64,000 bases of DNA from Dehalococcoidia bacterium (GTDB lineage: Bacteria; Chloroflexota; Dehalococcoidia; SM23-28-2; HRBIN24), in NCBI GenBank assembly GCA_032249735.1, contig JAVVHA010000002.1:62001-126000 (forward strand), given 5' to 3'. This document shows positions 36,524-48,023 of this stretch, in pieces. Position 1 is the first letter of the stretch; each line of letters starts with the position of its first letter. Both the position numbers and the translations under genes were made by a program. The notes under the pieces are model-generated. The model ran no database searches. It was not told where the DNA came from and worked only from the letters and a program-made list of their open reading frames with translations.

Positions 36524-37291
36524 TCACCACCCCTCGGCCTGACGGCGCTGGGCGATCTCCTCCCTGTGTAGGCAGGCGTACAGGAAGGGGCAAACAGCGC
36601 AATGCGGGCCTATGTGGGCTGGGAACTCCACCTCCGCCTGCATCTGCCGGGCCAAGGCCAAGGCCTCTTGCCGTGCCTGGAGGAGGTCCTGGCGGGCTAA
36701 GGAGACCGTCCACAGGCGCCCCCTGTCTAGGTACCAGAAGGAGACGCGCCCCACAGGCCTCCCCAGGGCCTCGTGCACCATTATAGCGTAGAGGCGCAGC
36801 TGCAGCGCGTCCACCTCCTCCGGCGGCTCCCCCGTCTTATAGTCGATGATGTGCAGGGAGCCGTCCGGGTCCTCGTCCACCCGGTCGGGGCGGCCCGTGA
36901 GGAGGACGTCGTCGGCTATGGGCACCTGGAAATAGGGCTCCAGCAGGAGGGGCTGGCCTCCCAGACCCCCGCCTCGGGCGAACTGATGCAGGAGCTCCTC
37001 CGCCCGCACCCTTAGCTCCTCCACCCCCGGCATGCGTCGGAAGCGAAGGGAGAGGCCCGCCCACCGCCGCGCGAACTCGGCCAAGAGCCTCTCCTCGGTG
37101 CGCTCCTCCGGCTGTAGCAGGAAGAGGGCAGCGATGACGTTGTGTACGCAGGTACCTACGGTGTCCTGCGGGCGGAGCCGCGGCCTGAGGCTGTCCACAT
37201 ACTGGTAGCGGTAACGCAGGCGGCAGAGGCGGAAGGTCCGGGCCTTCATGGGGGAGAGACGGAAGACCCTTCCTGGTCTCTTATCCTTCAA
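36524..37291 (-). CDS. PD-(D/E)XK nuclease with Fe-S cysteines (Cas4/RecB-like)
   Basis: A 255-aa nuclease. The metal-dependent core is His50, Asp136 (LTGRPDRVDE) and Asp150-X-Lys152 (IDYKTG). A lone Cys23 (FRLCRLRYRYQY) pairs with Cys231, Cys234 and Cys240 (CAVCPFLYAC) to hold a 4Fe-4S cluster, as in Cas4 and AddB/RecB-like exonucleases. No CRISPR genes are nearby, so a standalone repair or end-processing role is likely. The TTG start overlaps the RNase HII-YraN stop (TTGA); ATG 37249 is an alternative start. Confidence 0.86.
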   Translation of the reverse strand: MKDKRPGRVFRLSPMKARTFRLCRLRYRYQYVDSLRPRLRPQDTVGTCVHNVIAALFLLQPEERTEERLLAEFARRWAGLSLRFRRMPGVEELRVRAEELLHQFARGGGLGGQPLLLEPYFQVPIADDVLLTGRPDRVDEDPDGSLHIIDYKTGEPPEEVDALQLRLYAIMVHEALGRPVGRVSFWYLDRGRLWTVSLARQDLLQARQEALALARQMQAEVEFPAHIGPHCAVCPFLYACLHREEIAQRRQAEGW

Positions 37292-38259
37292 GGCCCCTCC
37301 ACCGCTCCCCGTAGGTGCTCCAACCCTAGGACCTGGCCACCCCGCCCCAACCGCACCAACAGCACGTCGATGCGGGGCTGGGCCTGACAGCCCGTCTCCT
37401 GCATATAGCTTAAGACGGCGCGCACCAGACGTCGTCGCTTCCGGGGGGTGATGGCCTCGGCAGGGGTTCCCATGGCCTCTGAGCGCCGCCCCTTCACCTC
37501 CACGAACACCAGCTCATGGCCATCGCGGGCCACCACATCGATCTCCCCCTCGGGGGTGCGACGGTTCCGTTCCAGGACCTCCCAGCCTAAGGCCGCGAGG
37601 TAGGCCACAGCCGCCTCCTCCGCCTGGCGCCCCAGGGCCCTGTCCCCCCTCCCCTCCAGAAAGGAGAGGCGGTGGATGGGCGAAGGGCCAAGACGGCGCA
37701 CCGCCTCCCAGTGGGCAGACGTCCCATACCCCTTGTGGCGGCGGAAACCATATCCCGGGTAGAGGGCGTCCAGCTCGGCCATGAGCCGGTCCCTCTCCAC
37801 CTTGGCCACGATAGAGGCACAGGCCACGCTGAGGGAACGGGCATCCCCTCCCACCAACGGCACCTGTCGACACCTAAGGCCAGGAAGGGCCCAGGGCCCG
37901 TCCACCAGCACCGCCTGGGGGAGCGACGGCAGGCTGGCCACCGCCTGCGCCATAGCCGTTAAAGAGGCCACATGGATGCCCACCCGGTCTATCTCCTCCG
38001 GGGGCACCTGGGCCACGGCCACCATCAAGGCCTCCCGGCGGATATGGGCCCAAAGCTCCTCCCGGCTCCTGGGGGAGAGGGCCTTGCTATCGCGCACGAG
38101 GGCCAGCCAGGGAAAGGATGGGAAGGGGGGCAGGACCACAGCTGCCGCCATCACGGGACCGGCCAGGCAGCCGCGGCCCGCCTCATCCACCCCTGCCACC
38201 AACCCCATCCCCTCCCTCCATAGCTCCCTCTCCAGCTCCAGCGAGGGACGGCCCGTCAT
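37288..38259 (-). CDS. rnhB: RNase HII fused to a YraN (UPF0102) nuclease-like domain
   Basis: One 323-aa frame carries two proteins that are usually separate neighbours. Residues 1-205 are RNase HII, which removes RNA and ribonucleotides from RNA:DNA hybrids, with catalytic Asp25-Glu26 (VDEAGRG), Asp120 and Asp157 (KVERDRL). Residues 208-323 are YraN, an endonuclease-like fold with Asp241 (GEIDVV) and Glu254-X-Lys256 (FVEVKGR). It is the first gene of the minus-strand nuclease/translin run. The -10-like TAACAT is 10 nt upstream of the ATG. Confidence 0.93.
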   Translation of the reverse strand: MTGRPSLELERELWREGMGLVAGVDEAGRGCLAGPVMAAAVVLPPFPSFPWLALVRDSKALSPRSREELWAHIRREALMVAVAQVPPEEIDRVGIHVASLTAMAQAVASLPSLPQAVLVDGPWALPGLRCRQVPLVGGDARSLSVACASIVAKVERDRLMAELDALYPGYGFRRHKGYGTSAHWEAVRRLGPSPIHRLSFLEGRGDRALGRQAEEAAVAYLAALGWEVLERNRRTPEGEIDVVARDGHELVFVEVKGRRSEAMGTPAEAITPRKRRRLVRAVLSYMQETGCQAQPRIDVLLVRLGRGGQVLGLEHLRGAVEGP

Positions 38260-38269
38260 GACGCCCTAC

Positions 38270-38275
38270 ATGTTA
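38270..38275 (-). promoter_or_regulatory. -10 box for the RNase HII/translin operon
   Basis: TAACAT on the minus strand, ending 10 nt before ATG 38259. No convincing -35 is visible at 16-18 bp. Confidence 0.4.
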
Positions 38276-38355
38276 ACACGCGGCCACCGTTGACACTCCC
38301 CACCCCCTACACTAGTTTGGGGATTGACAGACGCCTCAGAAGGGAGGGAGAGGGT

Positions 38356-38541
38356 ATGCCCATCGTGCGCATCGAGATGTGGGCCGGCCGCACTCAGGCC
38401 CAGAAGCGGGAGCTGGCACGGGTCATTACCGAGGCCATGGTCACCATCGCCCAGACCACGCCTGAGGCCACCATCATCATCTTCGAGGACATACCCAAGG
38501 AGAACTGGGCCCAAGGAGGTGTGCTGGCCTCCGACCAGTGA
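38356..38541 (+). CDS. 4-oxalocrotonate tautomerase-family protein
   Basis: A 61-aa single-domain tautomerase. Met is followed by Pro (MPIVRIEMWAGRT), so after Met removal the catalytic N-terminal proline is exposed. The family helix KRELARVITEAMV and strand TIIIFEDIPKENW are present. The substrate is unknown. The start is ATG 38356 after GGGAGGGAG. It lies between divergent rnhB and ftsH. Confidence 0.85.
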   Translation: MPIVRIEMWAGRTQAQKRELARVITEAMVTIAQTTPEATIIIFEDIPKENWAQGGVLASDQ

Positions 38542-38552
38542 GCCCCTCTTTG

Positions 38553-38561
38553 TGATATAGT
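38553..38561 (+). promoter_or_regulatory. ftsH promoter (extended -10)
   Basis: Extended -10 TGATATAGT with no clear -35. It ends 10 nt before the ftsH ATG, which predicts an almost leaderless mRNA. Confidence 0.5.
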
Positions 38562-38571
38562 CTAAGGTGAG

Positions 38572-40542
38572 ATGAACGGGCGTTGGCTGAGGCAGAGCCT
38601 TCTTTATCTCCTCATCATCGTGGCGGTGGTGGCCATCATATATTCCCTCCTCCCCCGCCCTCAGACGGGCGTTGAGGAGGTCTCCCTCTCCGCCCTGGTG
38701 GAGGACGTGCGCCAGGGGCGGGTACGGGAGGTAGTGGTGGAGGGCCGTACCGTCACCTGGACGGTCTTCGCAGGAGGGCAGAAGTTCAAGGCCAAGCTGG
38801 AAGAGGGGGATACGGTACGGGAAGTCCTGCAGGATGCTGGCATCCCCATCGATGAGCAGCCAGCCATCAAGACCAAGGAGGGGCAGCCCTGGGACAATCT
38901 GTTGGGCATCGTCCTCAACTTCCTTCCCCTCATCATCATAGTGGGCATCCTGTTCTTCTTCCTGCGGCAGGCCCAGGGCACCAATACCCAGGCCCTCAAC
39001 TTCGGCCGCAGCCGCGCCCGCCTCATCACTGGATCCCGTCCCACCGTCACCTTTGCCGATGTGGCTGGTGTGGACGAGGCCAAGGAGGAGCTGCGGGAGG
39101 TGGTGGAGTTCCTCAAGCATCCCGAGAAGTTCGCCGCCCTGGGGGCGCGGGTGCCCAAGGGCGTCCTCCTGGTGGGCCCTCCCGGCACGGGCAAGACCCT
39201 CCTGGCCAAGGCGGTAGCCGGTGAGGCCGGCGTCCCCTTCTTCTCCATTAGCGGCTCCGAGTTCGTGGAGATGTTCGTGGGGGTGGGGGCGGCACGGGTG
39301 CGTGACCTCTTCGACCAGGCCAAGCGCAACGCCCCCTGCATCGTGTTCATCGATGAGATCGACGCCGTAGGCCGCCACCGCGGCGCCGGCCTGGGCGGGT
39401 CCCACGATGAGCGGGAACAGACCCTCAACCAGATCCTGGTGGAGATGGACGGTTTCGACTCCAGCACCAACATCATCGTCATCGCCGCCACCAACCGCCC
39501 CGACATCCTGGACCCCGCCCTTTTGCGCCCTGGGCGCTTCGACCGTCAGGTGGTGCTGGACCGCCCCGACGTGCGAGGGCGCAAGGCCATCCTGGAGGTT
39601 CACTGCCGCGGCAAGCCCCTGGACACCGACGTGGACCTGGAGGTCTTGGCCCGCCAGACCCCCGGCTTCTCAGGGGCCGATCTGGCCAACCTGGTCAACG
39701 AGGCAGCCATCCTGGCCGCCCGCCGCGGCAAGCGTCGCATCAGCATGCGGGAGTTCAACGAGGCCATCGATCGGGTCATCGCCGGGCCCGAGCGCAAGAG
39801 CCGCGTCCTGAGCCCCAAGGAGCGGGAGATCATCGCCTATCACGAGGCCGGCCACGCCCTGGTGGCCTACCTCCTGCCCAACGCCGACCCGCCCTACAAG
39901 ATCAGCATCGTCTCCCGCGGCATGGCCGGTGGCTTCACCCGCTTCCTGCCCGAGGAGGACCGCCACCTCTATACCAGGAGCCAGTTCAAGGACATGCTGG
40001 CCGCCATGCTGGGCGGTCTGGTGGCCGAGGAGCTGGTACTGGGGGAGTTCACCACCGGCCCCCAGGACGACCTGGAGAGGGCCACCCGCCTGGCCCGCCA
40101 GATGGTTACCCAGTATGGCATGAGCGAGCGGCTGGGCCCCCGCACCTTCGGCCGTAAGGAGGAGCTCATCTTCCTGGGCAAGGAGATCGCCGAGCAGCGC
40201 AACTACTCGGAGAAGATCGCTGAACTCATCGACGAAGAGGTGCGGCAGATCATCGATGAGGCCTACCACAAGGCCAAGGAGGTCCTCACCACCCACCGCG
40301 ATCGCCTGGACCAGCTGGTGAAGCTCCTCTTGGAGAAGGAGACACTGGAGGGAGAAGAGCTGAAGGCGGCCTTGGAGGGCCGGGAACTGGCCGCCGCTCC
40401 ACCAGCCGCCGCCTCGCAGGAGGCGCCCGCCCGGGCTGGGCAGGCTCCCATCGCCCAGCCCCGGCCGGGGCTGGCCCTGGAAGGGGGCGGCTCCGTGGCC
40501 TCCTCCTTGAGGGAGCCCTTTACTAACGAGCACGGGCCGTAA
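38572..40542 (+). CDS. ftsH: ATP-dependent zinc metalloprotease FtsH
   Basis: Membrane-anchored AAA+ protease for quality control of membrane and regulatory proteins (656 aa). Two membrane helices flank a short extracytoplasmic domain (about 10-27 and 112-131). Walker A is [10 protein letters not shown], Walker B is [11 protein letters not shown], the SRH follows, and the zinc site is HEAGH with the third ligand downstream. The C-terminus is proline/alanine-rich. It is preceded by an extended -10 only 10 nt from the ATG. It leads into the rplU-rpmA-rpmE genes. Confidence 0.97.
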   Translation: MNGRWLRQSLLYLLIIVAVVAIIYSLLPRPQTGVEEVSLSALVEDVRQGRVREVVVEGRTVTWTVFAGGQKFKAKLEEGDTVREVLQDAGIPIDEQPAIKTKEGQPWDNLLGIVLNFLPLIIIVGILFFFLRQAQGTNTQALNFGRSRARLITGSRPTVTFADVAGVDEAKEELREVVEFLKHPEKFAALGARVPKGVLLVGPPGTGKTLLAKAVAGEAGVPFFSISGSEFVEMFVGVGAARVRDLFDQAKRNAPCIVFIDEIDAVGRHRGAGLGGSHDEREQTLNQILVEMDGFDSSTNIIVIAATNRPDILDPALLRPGRFDRQVVLDRPDVRGRKAILEVHCRGKPLDTDVDLEVLARQTPGFSGADLANLVNEAAILAARRGKRRISMREFNEAIDRVIAGPERKSRVLSPKEREIIAYHEAGHALVAYLLPNADPPYKISIVSRGMAGGFTRFLPEEDRHLYTRSQFKDMLAAMLGGLVAEELVLGEFTTGPQDDLERATRLARQMVTQYGMSERLGPRTFGRKEELIFLGKEIAEQRNYSEKIAELIDEEVRQIIDEAYHKAKEVLTTHRDRLDQLVKLLLEKETLEGEELKAALEGRELAAAPPAAASQEAPARAGQAPIAQPRPGLALEGGGSVASSLREPFTNEHGP

Positions 40543-40587
40543 TAAGATCTTCCGTGCGCCCACCACGCCAAGAGCAGGAGGTCGGCC

Positions 40588-40998
40588 ATTTACGCCATCG
40601 TTCGTGCCGGCGGAAAACAATACCGGGTGGAGCCCCACCAACTCATCGACGTGGAGCGGATCCCGGCGGCGGTGGGCTCCACCGTGGAGCTTACCGACGT
40701 CCTGCTAGTGGCCAACGACAACGGCGATATAACGGTGGGGGCGCCCCTGGTGGAAGGGGCCAGGGTCATAGCCCGGGTGGTGGAGCAAGGGCGTGGACCC
40801 AAGGTGGTGGTCTTCAAGTACAAGGCCAAGACGAGGTACCGACGCAAGCGGGGCCACCGCCAGCCCTACACCCGCCTGGTCATCGAGCAGATCGTCACCG
40901 GGGAGGAGGCCCCAAAGCGGCGACGGGGCCGCCGTATATCTGAGAAAAAGGACACCGCTGCTAGCCAAGAAGGGCAGGTGACGGAACATGGCCCATAA
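40588..40998 (+). CDS. rplU: 50S ribosomal protein L21 (ATT start)
   Basis: Binds 23S rRNA in the large subunit. The conserved N-terminus [15 protein letters not shown] is encoded upstream of the first ATG/GTG/TTG. In this frame the only start that fits is ATT 40588, with AGGAGG 6 nt upstream (40576-40581). Reading in-frame back to the stop at 40543-40545 shows no ATG, GTG or TTG. The protein is 136 aa with a long, basic C-terminal tail. It overlaps rpmA by 11 bp. The rare AUU start is otherwise best known from infC. Confidence 0.93.
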   Translation: MYAIVRAGGKQYRVEPHQLIDVERIPAAVGSTVELTDVLLVANDNGDITVGAPLVEGARVIARVVEQGRGPKVVVFKYKAKTRYRRKRGHRQPYTRLVIEQIVTGEEAPKRRRGRRISEKKDTAASQEGQVTEHGP

Positions 40999-41266
40999 GA
41001 AGAGCACCGGCTCGGCCAAGAACGGGCGCGATAGCAACGCCAAGCGCCTGGGGGTGAAGCGGTTTGACGGCCAGCATGTCTGGCCCGGCTGCATCATCGT
41101 CAGGCAGCGAGGCACCAAGATCCACCCTGGCCGCAACGTAGGATTGGGGCGAGACTACACCATCTACGCACTGGTGGAGGGATTCGTCAAGTTCGAGCCA
41201 TATAACAAATATGGGCGCAGAAAGGTGAGTGTGGTGCCTCTGCAGGAGGTGGCTTCCTCCTCATGA
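40988..41266 (+). CDS. rpmA: 50S ribosomal protein L27
   Basis: Large-subunit protein whose N-terminus reaches the peptidyl transferase centre. [20 protein letters not shown] is the conserved start, with no cleavable Firmicutes-type extension. [19 protein letters not shown] follows, 92 aa in total. It overlaps rplU upstream and rpmE downstream (ATGA), so the three ribosomal proteins are translationally coupled. Confidence 0.97.
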   Translation: MAHKKSTGSAKNGRDSNAKRLGVKRFDGQHVWPGCIIVRQRGTKIHPGRNVGLGRDYTIYALVEGFVKFEPYNKYGRRKVSVVPLQEVASSS

Positions 41267-41481
41267 AGGCAGGCATTCATCCCCAGTACGTAGAGGCCAC
41301 GGTGGTGTGCGCCTGCGGCAACACTTGGAAGACCCGCTCCACCAAACCCCTCCTGCGCATTGAGGTCTGCTCTAAATGCCATCCTTTCTTCACCGGCGAG
41401 CAGCGCATCGTGGACACCATGGGGCGGGTAGAGCGGTTCCGCCGCCGCTACGGCCTCACCGAGGAGAAAGGGAGCAGCTAG
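41263..41481 (+). CDS. rpmE: 50S ribosomal protein L31 (zinc-binding form)
   Basis: A 72-aa large-subunit protein. Cysteines in VCACGNTW and VCSKCHPF form the zinc site (C+ form), and [20 protein letters not shown] is the family C-terminus. It overlaps rpmA by 4 bp and stops 3 bp before the convergent hisI gene. Confidence 0.96.
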   Translation: MKAGIHPQYVEATVVCACGNTWKTRSTKPLLRIEVCSKCHPFFTGEQRIVDTMGRVERFRRRYGLTEEKGSS

Positions 41482-41484
41482 GCA

Positions 41485-41808
41485 TCAAGGGGCCTCGTCC
41501 AGGCGGCGGAAGAAGCAGGAGCGCTCGCCGGTGTGGCAGGCGGGGCCGGCCGCCTCCACCTTCAGCAGCAGCACGTCCCCGTCGCAGTCGGTCCACACCT
41601 CCAGCACCCGCAGCACGTTGCCGGAGGTGGCTCCCTTATGCCACAGCTCCTGACGGCTGCGGCTCCAGAACCAGGCCTCGCCCGTCTGCAGGGTGCGGCG
41701 TAAGGCCTCGGCGTTCATCCAGGCCACCATGAGCACCTGGCCTGTGCGGGCGTCCTGGGCGATGGCCGGGATGAGGCCCCGATCGTCGAACTTCAGCTCC
41801 ATTTGCAA
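41485..41808 (-). CDS. hisI: Phosphoribosyl-AMP cyclohydrolase
   Basis: Third step of histidine synthesis; opens the purine ring of PR-AMP. The 107-aa monofunctional enzyme has [26 protein letters not shown] and zinc-binding cysteines in VWTDCDGD and [13 protein letters not shown]. No HisE (pyrophosphohydrolase) domain is fused. The start is TTG 41808 or ATG 41802. It follows hisF by 10 bp and is convergent with rpmE. Confidence 0.95.
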   Translation of the reverse strand: MQMELKFDDRGLIPAIAQDARTGQVLMVAWMNAEALRRTLQTGEAWFWSRSRQELWHKGATSGNVLRVLEVWTDCDGDVLLLKVEAAGPACHTGERSCFFRRLDEAP

Positions 41809-41818
41809 AGCCCCGTCC

Positions 41819-42586
41819 TCATAGTCGCACGGATATGCCGTGGCGGGCCAGGTGCTCCTTCACCTCCCGGATGGAGTAGAGGCCGTAGTGGAAGATGGAG
41901 GCCGCCAGGACGGCATCGGCCTTCCCCTCCAGGATGGCTGCCACCATATGCTCGGGGCTCCCCGCACCTCCCGAGGCGATGACAGGGACCTCCACGGCCT
42001 CGGAGATGGCCCGCGTCAGCTCCAAGTCGTAGCCTTGGCGGGTGCCATCGGCGTCCATGCCCGTCACCAGCAGCTCGCCCGCCCCTAAGGAGGCGGCCTT
42101 TTTAGCCCACTCCACAGCATCCAGGCCCGTAGGCTTCCCTCCCCCCTCGCCACCGTATATATAGACCTCCCAGCGGCCGGGCGCCACCCTCTTGGCATCG
42201 ATGGCCACCACAATGCACTGAGAGCCAAACCTCTCCGCCCCGCGGGCGATGAGGGTGGGGTCCCGCACAGCGGCGGTGTTGATGGCCACCTTGTCCGCCC
42301 CCGACTCCAGCATCATGCGCATGTCCTCCACACTGGCGATGCCCCCACCCACGGTGAAGGGGATGAAGATCTGGTCGGCGATACGCTCCACCATAAGCAC
42401 GGCCGTGCGCCGCCCCTCGGGGGAGGCCTTTATGTCCAGGAAGACCAGCTCATCGGCCCCCTCGGCCTCATAGAGGCGGGCCAGCTCCACAGGGTCGCCA
42501 GCGTCCCGCAGCCCCAGGAAGCGGACCCCTTTCACCACCCTCCCGCCGGCCACGTCGAAGCAGGGGATGACCCTCTTGGCCACCAT
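41819..42586 (-). CDS. hisF: Imidazole glycerol phosphate synthase, cyclase subunit
   Basis: With HisH, makes imidazole glycerol phosphate and AICAR. The 255-aa (beta/alpha)8 barrel begins [20 protein letters not shown], and the catalytic aspartates are in IPCFD and [13 protein letters not shown]. It starts at ATG 42586, two bases after the acyl-CoA dehydrogenase stop; an upstream extension overlaps that gene and is rejected. It is separated from hisH-hisA by the dehydrogenase gene. Confidence 0.96.
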   Translation of the reverse strand: MVAKRVIPCFDVAGGRVVKGVRFLGLRDAGDPVELARLYEAEGADELVFLDIKASPEGRRTAVLMVERIADQIFIPFTVGGGIASVEDMRMMLESGADKVAINTAAVRDPTLIARGAERFGSQCIVVAIDAKRVAPGRWEVYIYGGEGGGKPTGLDAVEWAKKAASLGAGELLVTGMDADGTRQGYDLELTRAISEAVEVPVIASGGAGSPEHMVAAILEGKADAVLAASIFHYGLYSIREVKEHLARHGISVRL

Positions 42587-42588
42587 AC

Positions 42589-43878
42589 CTAGAAGGCCGT
42601 GTCCCCCCTTAGCATCTGGCGGGCGATGGTGCGGCGCTGGATCTCGGAGGTGCCATCGGGTATGCGGAGGGTGCGGGCGATGCGCCACCCCTCGTTGAGG
42701 GGGAGGTCATCGGTAAGGCCCACACCGCCATGGATCTGGATGGCGGCATCGAAGGCCCGCTGGCAAGCTTCCACGCAGTAGGCCTTGACGATGGATATCT
42801 CCTTGACAGGGATGCGGGCCTGCCCCTTGACAGCCGCCTCTACCAACGCCGCCGTCTGCAGACAGGCGTACTTGCTGGTGAAGATATCGATGGCCATGTC
42901 GGCCAGCATGAACTGGATGGCCTGGTGCTCGGCGATGGGCACCCCGAAGGCCTTGCGCTCCTGAGCATAGGCCAGGGCCCGGTCCAGGGCATACTCGGCC
43001 AGCCCTACACAGGATGCAGCTATGGACACCCTCCCCTCCGATATACCCAGCATGGCGATCTGGAAGCCCTGGTTCACCTCACCCATGACCCGGCTATGGG
43101 GCACCCGCACCCCGTCCAGGGAGATGATGCCGCAATCGCTGCCCAAATGGCCCATGATCCTGATGACAGCCTGCCTCTGGAAGCCAGGGGAGGAGGTGTC
43201 CACGAAGAAAGCCGTGATGCCCCCTCGGTGCTGGGCGGCCATCTCCTCATCGGTGACGGCGAATACGATGGCATAGTCGGCATAGGGGGCGTTGGTGATC
43301 CACTGCTTGGTGCCCGAGATGACCCACTCGTCTCCGTCGCGGACGGCACGGGTCTTGAGCCCCCATACATCGGAGCCGGCGTCGGGCTCGCTGAGGGCGA
43401 AGCAGACGGTCTTCTCGCCTCTGAGCAGCGCAGGCAGGAACTCCTTGCGCACCTCCTCAGGGGCGAAGGTGAAGATGTGGGAGGGGCCGTCCACGAAGCT
43501 GGCAATAGGAGGGGCGGTGAGGAAGGCGCGGGCCCAGCCAGCGTAAAGGCGTCCTGGCCCTATGTGCCGGTAGTACCGCTCCTGGATAAGGCTCATGGCC
43601 CGAGGGGGCACCCCACCTCCCCCCACCGACTCGGGGGCGTACATGGCGTAGTAGCCGGCCTGGGCCGAACGCTGTCGAATCTGCTGGCGGGCCTCCTGGG
43701 CCCTGGGCACCAGGTATCCGTGCTCGTCGAAGAGCTTGCGCTCGTCCCCCAGGATATCCCTGTCCCTCTCCTCCAGTGGGACCACCTCCTGCTCCACGAA
43801 TTGCAGGAGACCCTCGCTTATCCCCTTCACCAGGTCCCGGATGTCCTCAGGGATGTCCAGTTCCCGTGTCATGGCCAT
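42589..43878 (-). CDS. Acyl-CoA dehydrogenase-family protein, inside the his operon
   Basis: An FAD flavoenzyme (429 aa) oxidising an acyl-CoA to the enoyl-CoA. It shows the FAD-binding [20 protein letters not shown], the [13 protein letters not shown] strand, and [20 protein letters not shown]. In the segment IPDGTSEIQ an Asp (408) occupies the position where many homologues have the catalytic Glu. It lies between hisA (53 bp upstream) and hisF (2 bp downstream), which looks like an insertion into the his operon. The substrate is unknown. Confidence 0.88.
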   Translation of the reverse strand: MAMTRELDIPEDIRDLVKGISEGLLQFVEQEVVPLEERDRDILGDERKLFDEHGYLVPRAQEARQQIRQRSAQAGYYAMYAPESVGGGGVPPRAMSLIQERYYRHIGPGRLYAGWARAFLTAPPIASFVDGPSHIFTFAPEEVRKEFLPALLRGEKTVCFALSEPDAGSDVWGLKTRAVRDGDEWVISGTKQWITNAPYADYAIVFAVTDEEMAAQHRGGITAFFVDTSSPGFQRQAVIRIMGHLGSDCGIISLDGVRVPHSRVMGEVNQGFQIAMLGISEGRVSIAASCVGLAEYALDRALAYAQERKAFGVPIAEHQAIQFMLADMAIDIFTSKYACLQTAALVEAAVKGQARIPVKEISIVKAYCVEACQRAFDAAIQIHGGVGLTDDLPLNEGWRIARTLRIPDGTSEIQRRTIARQMLRGDTAF

Positions 43879-43931
43879 TCCTCCTTTGTCAAGTTACACC
43901 CACCAGTATATCCCTTCTGGCACAGGAAGGG

Positions 43932-44666
43932 TCAGGCCCCGGCCAGGGCCCTCAGGGCGGTGGGGAGATCCACTAGCCCTTCATACAGGGCCCGGCCAAC
44001 GATGGCCCCGTCCACCCCCAGGCGGGCCAGGGCCAGCAGGTCTTCTATGGAGGCGATGCCCCCCGAGTAGATAAATGTGACTTCCTCTCCTAGGGACCGA
44101 ACATGGCGGAGAGCCCCCTCCACCTCCGCCAGCCGGGGATGGGAGAGGGTGCCGTCCACCCCAATATCGGTGTAGATGATGTGTCGCACCCCCAGGGCCA
44201 CCAGGCGTTCCACCACCTGGGGCGCCGACATGTGGTGGCCCTGAAGCCACCCCCGGGCCTGGGGGCGCCCCTCCCGCACGTCCAGGGCCACGGCGATACG
44301 ACCGGGGAAGGCCGCCAGGGACTCCCGTAGCAGGGCCTCGTTCTCTAAGGCAGCCGTCCCCAGGACGCAGCGGTCGGCCCCCATCTCCAGGTAGCGGGCG
44401 ATGGAGGCCATGTCCCTCAGTCCCCCACCCACCTGCACGGGCACCTTCACTGCTTCCAGGATCCCGACTATGACGGCCATGTTCACCGGCCGGCCTTCCC
44501 GGGCGCCGTCCAAGTCCACCACGTGCAGGCGTGGGGCCCCTGCCTCCTGGAAGCTAAGGGCCACCTGCTTCGGCTGGTGAGGGTAGGAGAGCTCCCGCTG
44601 GAAGTCCCCTTGGAGCAGGCGCACGCAACGCCCACCACGGATATCTATGGCCGGGATAAGCTCCAT
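43932..44666 (-). CDS. hisA: Phosphoribosylformimino-5-aminoimidazole carboxamide ribotide isomerase
   Basis: Amadori isomerase of histidine synthesis, 244 aa. It has MELIPAIDIRGGRCVRLLQGD (first catalytic Asp in AIDIRGG) and TDIGVDGTLSHP (second catalytic Asp), with phosphate-binding YSGGIAS. The start is ATG 44666; the frame stays open much further upstream, but that part overlaps hisH in another frame and has no similarity. It follows hisH by 14 bp. Confidence 0.96.
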   Translation of the reverse strand: MELIPAIDIRGGRCVRLLQGDFQRELSYPHQPKQVALSFQEAGAPRLHVVDLDGAREGRPVNMAVIVGILEAVKVPVQVGGGLRDMASIARYLEMGADRCVLGTAALENEALLRESLAAFPGRIAVALDVREGRPQARGWLQGHHMSAPQVVERLVALGVRHIIYTDIGVDGTLSHPRLAEVEGALRHVRSLGEEVTFIYSGGIASIEDLLALARLGVDGAIVGRALYEGLVDLPTALRALAGA

Positions 44667-44680
44667 GGCTCCGTCATCCT

Positions 44681-45301
44681 TCACTGGCGGGCCAGCCGCA
44701 GGAAGTTGCGGTAAAGGCGGAGCCCCGCCTCCCCGCTCTTCTCGGGGTGGAACTGGGTGGCCACCAGGTTGCCCTTGGCCACCACTGCCGGGAACTCTAC
44801 GCCATAGTGGGCCACGGCAGCCACCACGTCCGGCTCCTCTGGCCGCGGATAGTAGCTGTGGACGAAGTAGAAGTATTCGCCATCGCGCACCCCGTCCAGG
44901 AAGGGATGGGGACGTACCACGCGCACCGGGCTCCAGCCCATGTGGGGCACCTTCAGGCCCTGAGGCAGCCGCACCACCCGCCCCCGTAGGATGCCCAGGC
45001 ACCGGTGCAACCCTCCCTCCTCCGAGAACTCGAACAGGACCTGCTGCCCCATGCACACCCCGAGGAAGGGGCGGCCCTCCAGGATGTACTGGCGCAGCGG
45101 TTCGGCTAGACCCAGGGCCTCCAGGCTGCGCATAGTATTGGCTGCTGCCCCCACCCCAGGCATGACCACCGCCTCCGCCCTCTCCACGTCGCGGGGGTCG
45201 CTGCTGACCACCGGCCGGCCGCCAGCATGCTCCACTGCCCGCGCTACGCTGCGCAGGTTGCCTGCCCCGTAGTCGACGATGACCACCTTCACATGCCCCA
45301 T
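44681..45301 (-). CDS. hisH: Imidazole glycerol phosphate synthase, glutaminase subunit
   Basis: Class-I glutamine amidotransferase (206 aa) that supplies ammonia to HisF. The N-terminus is VVIVDYGAGNLRSV, the nucleophile is Cys83 in GVCMGQQ, and the His/Glu pair is in FHPEKSG. ATG 45301 (MGHVKVV) is chosen; upstream in-frame sequence extends into the intergenic region and lacks a ribosome site. It is the first visible his gene in the operon and divergent from ligA. Confidence 0.95.
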   Translation of the reverse strand: MGHVKVVIVDYGAGNLRSVARAVEHAGGRPVVSSDPRDVERAEAVVMPGVGAAANTMRSLEALGLAEPLRQYILEGRPFLGVCMGQQVLFEFSEEGGLHRCLGILRGRVVRLPQGLKVPHMGWSPVRVVRPHPFLDGVRDGEYFYFVHSYYPRPEEPDVVAAVAHYGVEFPAVVAKGNLVATQFHPEKSGEAGLRLYRNFLRLARQ

Positions 45302-45359
45302 TGTAAGCCACGGGACCCCGCTAAAAAACCGCCCCATCCGTAACCTGTCATCTCCAGCG

Positions 45360-47968
<2,609 letters not shown>

Positions 47969-47971
47969 CCC

Positions 47972-48000
47972 TTTGGCCCTGGGAGCCCACCGTTTATAAT
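47972..48000 (+). promoter_or_regulatory. mreB operon promoter
   Basis: Perfect -10 TATAAT (47995-48000) with a weak -35 TTTGGC (47972-47977) at 17 bp. It lies 23 bp before the mreB ATG. Confidence 0.65.
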
Positions 48001-48023
48001 CCCCTATAGGATACTGGTGCAAC

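Noticed and set aside
36524-37291. Cas4 of a CRISPR system
   Set aside because: No cas1, cas2 or repeats in the window; the neighbours are rnhB-yraN and zinc-ribbon genes.
44667-45311. Long N-terminal extension of hisA
   Set aside because: It is the hisH region read in another frame with no family similarity; hisA starts at MELIPAIDIRGG.
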